From Fen-1245 sp963835535 (GTDB taxonomy: Bacteria > Gemmatimonadota > Gemmatimonadetes > Gemmatimonadales > JACORV01): a stretch of 64,000 nucleotides of DNA. The translations under genes and the position numbers were made by a program. Shown here in pieces: positions 52,701 through 61,448 of this stretch. Position 1 is the first letter of the stretch; each line of letters begins with the position of its first letter. Under the pieces are notes generated by a model. That model was given only the letters and a program-made list of their open reading frames with translations. It made no database searches and was not told the origin of the DNA. Location of the stretch: assembly GCA_963835535.1 (NCBI GenBank), contig CAWIFL010000002.1:124001-188000 (forward strand), given 5' to 3'.

Positions 52701-53590
52701 AGCGCCAGGACGTCTACTTCAACGGGGTCGCGCTCGACGCGGCCGACCGGGGCCGCGGGCCGTACCTGTGGCGCTTCTCGGTGCTGCAGCGCGTGCTGCA
52801 CGGGGTGCTGGTGGTGGCGTTCTTCGTGCTGGCGTTCACCGGCCTGCCGCTCCGCTTCAGCTGCATCGCCTGGGCGCCGAAGCTGATGCGGCTGTGGGGC
52901 GGGGCGCGGAGCGCCGGGCTGATCCATCGCTGGGCGGGCGGCACGGTGCTGGCCGTGTTCGCCGCGTACCTGGTCCAGGGCGCGGTGGCGCTGGCGCGCG
53001 CGCGCGACCGGCGGCGGCTGCTGTGGGGGCCCGACGGCATCCTGCTCCAGCGGCGGGACTTCCGCGAGTTCTGGCAGATGCTGCGGTGGTCGGTGGGCCG
53101 CGGGCCGAAGCCCCGGTTCGGCCGGTACAGCTACCGCGAGAAGTTCAACTTCCTGATGGTCTTCCTGGGCCTGGGCGCCGTGGCCGTGACCGGCCTGCTG
53201 CTCTGGTTCCCGGAGTTCTTCGGCCGCTGGCTCCCCGGCGTGGCGTTCAACGTCGCGACGATCATCCACTCGTACAACGTGATGCTGCTCGCCGCCCTCA
53301 TCGTGGCGTACCACTTCTTCGACGTGCACCTGAGGCCCGGCAAGTTCCCGCTCGACGGGGTGATGTTCACGGGGCGCGCGACCTACGGCTACATGAAGGA
53401 AGAGCATCCCCTGGTCGCCGCCGCGATCGGCGATCCGGCGGCCCAGACGCCCAGCCGGGCGGCGGTGGTGGATCGCGTCGCGCCGGCCACGCCGCGGTGG
53501 ATGGGGCTGGTGAGCGCGGTCCTCGGGCTACTCTTCCTCGTCCTGGGGCTGCTGCTGGTCGGGCTCGGGCTCTGGGACGCCCTGTGCTAG
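52697..53590 (+). CDS. Membrane cytochrome b (unit 1, b module)
   Basis: The product has 297 residues from GTG 52697, overlapping the cytochrome c stop by 4 nt. Four to five membrane helices of the formate-dehydrogenase-gamma/b561 type bear histidines: SVLQRVLHGVLVVAFFVL, GLIHRWAGGTVLAV, TIIHSYNVMLL and AYHFFDVHLRPGKFPLDG. These are likely ligands of two b haems. It ends in a further helix and a terminal Cys (WDALC), as do the b modules of units 2 and 3. It should oxidise or reduce membrane quinone. Confidence 0.85.
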   Translation: MKRQDVYFNGVALDAADRGRGPYLWRFSVLQRVLHGVLVVAFFVLAFTGLPLRFSCIAWAPKLMRLWGGARSAGLIHRWAGGTVLAVFAAYLVQGAVALARARDRRRLLWGPDGILLQRRDFREFWQMLRWSVGRGPKPRFGRYSYREKFNFLMVFLGLGAVAVTGLLLWFPEFFGRWLPGVAFNVATIIHSYNVMLLAALIVAYHFFDVHLRPGKFPLDGVMFTGRATYGYMKEEHPLVAAAIGDPAAQTPSRAAVVDRVAPATPRWMGLVSAVLGLLFLVLGLLLVGLGLWDALC

Positions 53591-55662
53591 GGCGCAGGCT
53601 TCCCCTCGCGGCTCTGCTCCTCTGCCTCGCCGCGGCCGCGCGGGCCCAGCAGGGCGGGCCGGCGGCGGAGCGCCGCGCGAGCGAGCAGTGCGCGCTGTGC
53701 CACGCCGACCGCGAGTTCCTCGTGCACAACGCGCCGCGCGGATACGACCCCGACTCCCTGCTGGTGAGCCGGGCCGTGCTGTCGCGTTCGGTGCACGCGA
53801 ACGTGCCGTGCCTGCGGTGCCATCCGATCCCGGGGCTGATGTCGCACCCCGCGGAGGCGCGGACCACCGTGCCGTGCGGCACCTGCCACGCCGCGGCCGA
53901 CTCGCTCTGGCGCGCCGGGCCGCACGGCGGGCGGCGGGGCCTGCCCGACGCGCCGTGCCAGACCTGCCACGGCACGCACGACGTGCGGCCGGCGAAGGAG
54001 CTGGAGCGGGGCGCGGGCGCGATCACGCTGTCGCGGCGCTGCGTGGTGTGCCACCAGGACCGGGAGCTCAAGCCCGGCGACGTGCACAAGGACAAGGTGA
54101 GCTGCGCCGTCTGCCACGGCGCGCACATGATCCAGCCCGTCCGGAACCCCGCCACGCACGGCATCGCCATCGGGATCGCCCAGCGGTGCGCCGCGTGTCA
54201 CGACTCCGTGGCGACCCAGGCGTTCGGCGACATCCACGGGGTCACCGCGCGCGCGCAGGCGGCGAGCCGGGCGCCCCTGACGGGCGACACGGCCGCCACG
54301 TGCATCTCCTGCCACGGCGGACACGGGATCCAGCCCGCCCACGCGCTGGACCGCGAGGTCGCGCTGGTGCAGACGTGCGCGGGGTGCCACAAGCGCGAAG
54401 GCGAGACCTACGCCGATACCTACCACGGCCGCGCCACGCGCCTCGGCGACTACCGCGCCGCGCGCTGCACCGATTGCCACGGCTCGCACCGGATCTTCCC
54501 CTCGAGCGACCCGCGCTCGTCCACGTCGGCCGGCCGGCTGGTCGGGACCTGCGCCAAGTGCCACGGCTCGGCCGCCCGGCCGAGCTTCGTCTCCTACCGC
54601 GCGCACGTCCGTCCCACGGACATCAACGACAATCCGATCGTGTTCGGCGCGTGGGTGCTGATGAACGTGCTGCTGTTCTCGGTGTTCGCCGTGTTCGGCC
54701 TGCACACCGTGCTGTGGCTCGCCCGCCTGCTCGAGCTCCGCTGGCGCGAGCGGCAGCGGCGCCGCGAGCTGGGACTCGAGGACGAGCCGCTCGAGGTGAA
54801 GCCGATCGACAGCGCGGCGCGCGGCACGGGCCCCTTCGTCTGGCGGTTCAAGCTGTTCCACCGGTGGATCCACGGGATCTCGGTGGTGAGCTTCTTCGCG
54901 CTCATCATCACGGGGTTGCCGCTGCGCTTCACCTGCGCGGCGTGGGCCACCGACATGATGCGGCTGCTGGGCGGGGTGCGGACCGCCGGGATCGTGCACC
55001 GCACCGCCGGCGCGATCACGGTGCTCTACTTCACCGCGCACCTGGTCTACCTCGCAGTCCTGTTCGCACGGTCGACGAACCGGAAGGCGCTGCTGTGGGG
55101 CCCGGACTCGATGATCCCGCAGCCGCGGGACTTCCGGGACTTCCTGCAGATGTTCAAGTGGTTCTTCGGCCGCGCGCCGTACCCGAAGTTCGGGCGCTAC
55201 GGCTACAACGAGAAGTTCCACTACTTCGGCGCGTTCTGGGGCATCGTCCTGCTCGGCGGCTCGGGGATCGTCCGCTGGTTCCCGGGCGTCTTCACGCGCG
55301 TGCTGCCCGGCTGGGCGTTCAACGTCGCGGCGATCTTCCACTCGGAGGAGGCGCTGCTGGCCGCCGGCTTCATGTTCATCATCCACTTCTTCAACGTGCA
55401 CCTCAGGCCGGGGAAGTTCCCGCTCGACGCCGTGATGTTCACCGGCCGCGCGACCGCCCAGGTGCTGGAGGAGGACCACGCCCGGACGGCGGAGGCGTGG
55501 GGCGACCTGGCGTCGAAACCGGTGAGCCGGAAGGCCATTCCCGACCTGCCGGCGCCGCCCCCGCCGCACTGGATGACGGTGGCGGCCGCGTCGCTGGGGC
55601 TGATCGCGCTCGCGGTCGGCCTGGTGCTGATCGGGATGATCATGTGGGTGCAGATGTGCTGA
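53584..55662 (+). CDS. Fused 11-haem cytochrome c / cytochrome b (unit 2, CbcL-like)
   Basis: The product has 692 residues from GTG 53584, overlapping the previous stop by 7 nt (GTGCTAG). Signal peptide (LPLAALLLCLAAAARA), then eleven CxxCH motifs over about 30-340 (CALCH, CLRCH, CGTCH, CQTCH, CVVCH, CAVCH, CAACH, CISCH, CAGCH, CTDCH, CAKCH). A membrane helix (about 350-375) and a charged linker lead to the b domain (about 415-640): LFHRWIHGISVVSFF, GIVHRTAGAI, AIFHSEEALL, IIHFFNVHLRPGKFPLDAV. A last helix ends in VQMC. The layout matches inner-membrane b-c quinone oxidoreductases such as Geobacter CbcL, with 11 rather than 9 c haems. Confidence 0.88.
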   Translation: MLGRRLPLAALLLCLAAAARAQQGGPAAERRASEQCALCHADREFLVHNAPRGYDPDSLLVSRAVLSRSVHANVPCLRCHPIPGLMSHPAEARTTVPCGTCHAAADSLWRAGPHGGRRGLPDAPCQTCHGTHDVRPAKELERGAGAITLSRRCVVCHQDRELKPGDVHKDKVSCAVCHGAHMIQPVRNPATHGIAIGIAQRCAACHDSVATQAFGDIHGVTARAQAASRAPLTGDTAATCISCHGGHGIQPAHALDREVALVQTCAGCHKREGETYADTYHGRATRLGDYRAARCTDCHGSHRIFPSSDPRSSTSAGRLVGTCAKCHGSAARPSFVSYRAHVRPTDINDNPIVFGAWVLMNVLLFSVFAVFGLHTVLWLARLLELRWRERQRRRELGLEDEPLEVKPIDSAARGTGPFVWRFKLFHRWIHGISVVSFFALIITGLPLRFTCAAWATDMMRLLGGVRTAGIVHRTAGAITVLYFTAHLVYLAVLFARSTNRKALLWGPDSMIPQPRDFRDFLQMFKWFFGRAPYPKFGRYGYNEKFHYFGAFWGIVLLGGSGIVRWFPGVFTRVLPGWAFNVAAIFHSEEALLAAGFMFIIHFFNVHLRPGKFPLDAVMFTGRATAQVLEEDHARTAEAWGDLASKPVSRKAIPDLPAPPPPHWMTVAAASLGLIALAVGLVLIGMIMWVQMC

Positions 55663-57734
55663 GAGCGCTGGCGGCGACGGCGGCCCTGGCCCTGGCGCTC
55701 GCGGCGCCCGCGCCCGCGGCGGCGCAGCTCGGCGGGAGCTGCGAGCGCTGCCACGCGAGCCGCGAGTACCTGCTGCAGGCGGCGTCCGACCGGAACGTGG
55801 GCGCCGACCTGGTGGTGACGCGGGCCGCGCTGTCCGGCGGGCCGCACGCGAGCGTCGCCTGCGTGGCCTGCCACACCGGCGTCACCTTCTTCCCCCACGA
55901 GCCGCAGGCGGCCCGCCGCGTCGCGTGCGGTCGCTGTCACGCGGCGCAGGACGCGGCCTGGCGCGCGGGGGTGCACGGCCCGCAGGCCGGAGCGCCGCGC
56001 GCCGGATGCGTGGATTGCCACGGGGGTCACGCCGTCGCGCGGAAGGGCTTCCTGCCGACCGCGGCGGGGCGCGCGGCCATGCGGGAAGCGTGCGCGCGCT
56101 GCCATCCGGCGCAGGTCGCGAGCGCGGAGCGCGGCGTCCATGCCGACACGATCCCGTGCACGAGCTGCCACGGCGCGCACGACATGCCGCCGGTGCCCGA
56201 CGCTGCGACCCGCCGGATCGACGTCCGGCTGGCGCGCGCCTGCGCCGCCTGCCACCCGAAGGAAGGCGCGAGCTACTTCGCCGACATCCACGGCCGCACG
56301 GCCGTGCGCCAGGCGCTGGGCCACGCGCCGATCACGGGCGACACGGCCGCGACCTGCATCTCCTGCCACGGCGAGCACGGGATCCGGCGGGCCAACGACC
56401 CGACCTGGCGCTTCGCCGTCGCCGACGCCTGCACGCGGTGCCATGTTGAGTACGGCAGCACCTACCGCGACAGCTACCACGGGCAGGCATCGCGCGTCGG
56501 CTCCACGCGGGCCGCCCAGTGCGCCGACTGCCACACGCCGCACAACGTGCGGCCCGCCTCGGACACCGCCTCCTCGGTGGCCCCGGCGCACCAGATCCGG
56601 ACCTGCCGCCAGTGCCACTCCGAGGCGCGCGGCAAGTTCGCCGGCTACCAGCCGCACGCGAACCCGCGCAACCCGCGCCAGAACCCGGTGCTCTTCTACG
56701 TCTGGGCGTTCATGACCACCGTGCTCACGGGCACGATGGTCGTGTGGGGGGCCCACACCCTGCTGTGGTACCGGCGCACCTCCATCGAGCGAAGCCGGCG
56801 CGCGGTGGCGGGGGCCGGGGCGGCCATGGCTGTGGCGGAGGAGCCGCCGCACGAGACGTCGGGTGCCACGCCGCTCGACTCGGCCCTGCGGGGCGGCGGG
56901 CCCATGGTCTGGCGCTTCAACCTGTATTTCCGCGTCATCCACGCGCTGATCATCGCGACGTTCTTCGTCCTGGTCGTCACCGGCTTGCCGCTGCGGTTCT
57001 CCTGCACCGCGTGGGCGCCGGGGCTCATGCGGATCCTCGGGGGCGCGACGCGGGCAGGGGTCCTGCACCGCGCCGCCGGTCTGATGGTGTTCGGCTACTT
57101 CGCGATGTACGCCGCCTACGTGACCTGGCGCGGGTGGAGGAATCCCCGGGCGGTGCGCGGCTGGATCGGCAAGGACTCGATCATCCTGGGGCCCCAGGAC
57201 GCCCGCGATGCCCTGGCCATGGTGAAGTGGTTCTTCGGCAAGGGGGCGCAGCCCCGGTTCGGCCGCTACAGCTACATGGAGAAGTTCGACTACTTCGCCG
57301 AGCTGTGGGGCGTCGGCGCGATCGGCTTCACCGGCCTGATGCTCTGGCAGCCGGAGTTCTTCGCGCGCTTCTTCCCCGGCATCCTGTTCAACGTGGCCAT
57401 CATCGTCCACTCGTACGAGGCGATGATCGCGACGGCGTTCATCTTCACGATCCACTTCTTCAACGTGCACCTCCGCCCCGACAAGTGGCCGCTCGACGCG
57501 GTGATGTTCACCGGCCGGGCCACGGTCGAGTACATGGAGGAGGAGCACCCGCAGCTCGCCGCGACGTTGCAGCGGAACGTGGCGGAGCAGCCTCCCAGCC
57601 CCCGCGCGATCGTGGACGCGCCTGCGCCGCCGCCCCCGCGATGGATGAACGTCGTCGGCGCCGGCGGCGGGCTCGTCCTGATGGGGATCGGGCTCGTCCT
57701 GATCGGGCTCATTCTCTGGGGCTCGCTGTGCTAG
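55656..57734 (+). CDS. Fused 11-haem cytochrome c / cytochrome b (unit 3)
   Basis: The product also has 692 residues, from GTG 55656 overlapping by 7 nt (GTGCTGA). Signal peptide (ATAALALALAAPAPAAAQ), eleven CxxCH motifs (CERCH, CVACH, CGRCH, CVDCH, CARCH, CTSCH, CAACH, CISCH, CTRCH, CADCH, CRQCH), a membrane helix (about 340-365), an alanine/glutamate-rich linker and the b domain (about 415-640: FRVIHALIIATFF, GVLHRAAGL, IIVHSYEAMI, TIHFFNVHLRPDKWPLDAV). It ends LWGSLC. Same design as unit 2, so a tandem duplicate that has diverged. Probably a distinct redox-potential variant; inferred. Confidence 0.88.
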   Translation: MLRALAATAALALALAAPAPAAAQLGGSCERCHASREYLLQAASDRNVGADLVVTRAALSGGPHASVACVACHTGVTFFPHEPQAARRVACGRCHAAQDAAWRAGVHGPQAGAPRAGCVDCHGGHAVARKGFLPTAAGRAAMREACARCHPAQVASAERGVHADTIPCTSCHGAHDMPPVPDAATRRIDVRLARACAACHPKEGASYFADIHGRTAVRQALGHAPITGDTAATCISCHGEHGIRRANDPTWRFAVADACTRCHVEYGSTYRDSYHGQASRVGSTRAAQCADCHTPHNVRPASDTASSVAPAHQIRTCRQCHSEARGKFAGYQPHANPRNPRQNPVLFYVWAFMTTVLTGTMVVWGAHTLLWYRRTSIERSRRAVAGAGAAMAVAEEPPHETSGATPLDSALRGGGPMVWRFNLYFRVIHALIIATFFVLVVTGLPLRFSCTAWAPGLMRILGGATRAGVLHRAAGLMVFGYFAMYAAYVTWRGWRNPRAVRGWIGKDSIILGPQDARDALAMVKWFFGKGAQPRFGRYSYMEKFDYFAELWGVGAIGFTGLMLWQPEFFARFFPGILFNVAIIVHSYEAMIATAFIFTIHFFNVHLRPDKWPLDAVMFTGRATVEYMEEEHPQLAATLQRNVAEQPPSPRAIVDAPAPPPPRWMNVVGAGGGLVLMGIGLVLIGLILWGSLC

Positions 57735-59206
57735 GCGTCCGGCGCGCCCTCGCGGCGGCCGCGATCTTCCTGCTGGCGGGATGTGCGCACGGCGTTGCCG
57801 GCGGCGGCGACCCGCACGCGCAGGTGGCGTGCGTCGGCTGTCACCGCGGCGCCCCGACCGCCTCGGGGCGGAGCGGCGTGCCCGACGTGGCGTGCTCGTC
57901 CCGCGGCTGTCACCCGAACGGCGGGCCGGACACCGCGCACATCGCGATGGTCGCCTTCCGGCACAGCCGCCACCCGATGAGCTCGCAGCGCTCGGTGCCG
58001 TGCGCCGCCTGTCACACGCACGCCGAGGGGAGCCGGGTGCTGCGCGCCGACAGCACCACCTGCGCCCTCTGCCACTTCGCCGACGTCTCCGGTGCGCGCG
58101 ACGCGGGGTGCGCCACGTGCCATCCGAGCCCGCGGCACACGGCCGCCACCAGCCAGGGCGTGCCGCTGTCGCATCCGCTCCTCAGCCAGGCGCACGTGCC
58201 CTGCGCCCGCTGCCACTTCCGCCTGGTCGCAGGGGACACGACCGTGGTCGTGGCGCGCTGCGCCGCGTGCCACCAGGGCAAGCCGCCGGCGAAGCTCCCG
58301 CCGGCCGACAGCGCGCACGCGCTGCACCCCGAGCTCTCGTGCCGCTCCTGCCACAGCGCCGTCGTCCACCGCGTGATGGCGATGAGCGGCTCGATCGCCC
58401 TGGAGTGCCTGGACTGTCACGACCGCCGCCACCGGCGGCCGATCCCCGCCGACACCTCCCGCACGGCGAAGTGCGCGGATTGCCACGCCGGCGTTCACGC
58501 CGAGCAGCAGCGCCTGATCCTCGGCGTGATGCCGGGGGAGCCGCTCACCCCCAGCCTGATGTTCATGGGCGGGGTCACCTGCCGGTCCTGCCACGTGACG
58601 CCCGAGGGGCCCAGTCCGCGGCCGGGGATGTCCCTCAGGCCCGGCGGCGCCGCATGCGTGGGCTGCCACGGGAGCGGTTGGTCCGGCGTGCTGGGGCGGT
58701 GGAAGCGCGGCTTCCAGCGGCGGGACGCCTGGATCGGCGCGTATCTGCGCGCGGCCGAAGCCTCGCTCGGCGGACCTGCGGCCGCCCCGCCCTCCGCGCT
58801 CGCGCGGCTGGCGGAGGCGAAGGGGCTGATGGACTACCTGCGGCGCACCGGCGCGGTCCACAACCTCACGGCGTCGGATCGGATCATGCGGCAAGCCCTC
58901 GATCTGGCCGCCGGCGCGTATCGCATCGCGGGAAGGGAAGTGCCCCCCGTGCCGGAGCTCGGACCCCAGGTGCGCCCCGGCGCCTGCATCTCCTGCCACT
59001 ACGGGATCGAGGAGGCCGCGGCCGGGCGCGACAGCGTCAGCGGCCGGCCGATGACCCATGCCGAGCACCTCCTCCGCGCCTTCCTCCCATGCGACGCCTG
59101 CCACGCCGCAGGCGCGGCTCCCCCCGGCGTCCCCGACAGCCTCTGGATCGATACGCTGAGAGCCGTCAGAGGTTTACCGGGCCCCCGGCCGGCAATCCGC
59201 TGGTAA
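57728..59206 (+). CDS. Lipoprotein multihaem cytochrome c, 13 standard CxxCH plus one CX4CH
   Basis: The product has 492 residues from GTG 57728, overlapping unit 3 by 7 nt (GTGCTAG). A lipobox (FLLAGC, Cys about 19) anchors it to a membrane. Thirteen CxxCH motifs (CVGCH, CAACH, CALCH, CATCH, CARCH, CAACH, CRSCH, CLDCH, CADCH, CRSCH, CVGCH, CISCH, CDACH) and an unusual CSSRGCH (CX4CH) are present. A haem-poor stretch (about 325-410) separates the last two. It is the likely outward electron acceptor of the cluster. The final gene of the operon. Confidence 0.85.
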   Translation: MLGVRRALAAAAIFLLAGCAHGVAGGGDPHAQVACVGCHRGAPTASGRSGVPDVACSSRGCHPNGGPDTAHIAMVAFRHSRHPMSSQRSVPCAACHTHAEGSRVLRADSTTCALCHFADVSGARDAGCATCHPSPRHTAATSQGVPLSHPLLSQAHVPCARCHFRLVAGDTTVVVARCAACHQGKPPAKLPPADSAHALHPELSCRSCHSAVVHRVMAMSGSIALECLDCHDRRHRRPIPADTSRTAKCADCHAGVHAEQQRLILGVMPGEPLTPSLMFMGGVTCRSCHVTPEGPSPRPGMSLRPGGAACVGCHGSGWSGVLGRWKRGFQRRDAWIGAYLRAAEASLGGPAAAPPSALARLAEAKGLMDYLRRTGAVHNLTASDRIMRQALDLAAGAYRIAGREVPPVPELGPQVRPGACISCHYGIEEAAAGRDSVSGRPMTHAEHLLRAFLPCDACHAAGAAPPGVPDSLWIDTLRAVRGLPGPRPAIRW

Positions 59207-59258
59207 CAGCACTGTAACATATTGTCCAACAACATGTTATAAGCAGCAGCGCGAGGCC

Positions 59259-59287
59259 TTGACGTACGGCCTCCGCGGGTCTACACT
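59259..59287 (+). promoter_or_regulatory. Sigma70-type promoter of groESL
   Basis: TTGACG (59259-59264) and TACACT (59282-59287) are separated by 17 bases. Both differ from consensus by one or two bases. Transcription should start near 59294, at the edge of the CIRCE element. Confidence 0.78.
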
Positions 59288-59297
59288 TCGGCATGGC

Positions 59298-59324
59298 TTA
59301 GCACTCAGTTCATGAGACTGCTAA
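59298..59324 (+). promoter_or_regulatory. CIRCE element (HrcA operator)
   Basis: TTAGCACTC (59298-59306), nine bases, then GACTGCTAA (59316-59324). This is the CIRCE inverted repeat with a single mismatch in the right arm (GACTG for GAGTG). It lies just after the promoter and 46 bases before groES, so HrcA repression with heat-shock release is expected. Confidence 0.92.
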
Positions 59325-59370
59325 CACGTTTGGGGCAACGATTCCATCACTTGGAGGAGGTCGGAGACAC

Positions 59371-59679
59371 ATGGCCACGACCACCAAAGGGAAGTTGAAG
59401 GTGCATCCCCTGGCTGATCGTGTGGCGATCCGTCCGCTCGAGGAGACCGAGCAGATGCGGGGCGGGCTGTACATCCCGGACACCGCGAAGGAAAAGCCGC
59501 AGCAGGGGGAGATCATCGCCGTCGGACCCGGCCGCTACGAGAAGGGTGAGCGGGTCGCGATGGAGCTGAAGGTCGGCGACAAGGTGCTGTACGGGAAGTA
59601 TGCCGGCACCGAGGTCACCATCGAGACCGAGACGTTCCTGGTCATCAAGGAGTCGGACGTCCTCGCCAAGCTCGGCTGA
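59371..59679 (+). CDS. groES: Co-chaperonin GroES
   Basis: The product has 102 residues from ATG 59371 with AGGAGG upstream. The N-terminus KVHPLADRVAIRPLEETEQMRGGLYIPDTAKEKP carries the mobile loop; KVGDKVLYGKYAGTEVTI and LVIKESDVLAKL complete the fold. It caps GroEL rings. First gene of the groESL operon. Confidence 0.97.
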   Translation: MATTTKGKLKVHPLADRVAIRPLEETEQMRGGLYIPDTAKEKPQQGEIIAVGPGRYEKGERVAMELKVGDKVLYGKYAGTEVTIETETFLVIKESDVLAKLG

Positions 59680-59706
59680 GCGTCCACCACATAGGGAGAG
59701 AGCGCA

Positions 59707-61341
<1,635 letters not shown>

Positions 61342-61377
61342 ACAGGTTGCCGGTTCCAAGACGGCAAGTGGCACGGG

Positions 61378-61405
61378 GGCCCCGGAGCGATTCCGGGGCC
61401 TCCTT
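61378..61405 (+). terminator. Terminator hairpin after groEL
   Basis: GGCCCCGGA (61378-61386) pairs perfectly with TCCGGGGCC (61392-61400) around GCGAT, followed by TCCTT. Stem strength is high; the U tract is poor, so termination may be partial. Confidence 0.75.
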
Positions 61406-61448
61406 GCGTGATGGTGCTCGCGGCAACCCCCGGCGATATCTTGTTCCA

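Noticed and set aside
59208..59244. AT-rich inverted words (AACAT...ATGTT) after the last cytochrome gene
   Set aside because: The arms are only 5 bp, with no U tract and no clear operator symmetry; not enough for a terminator or binding site call.
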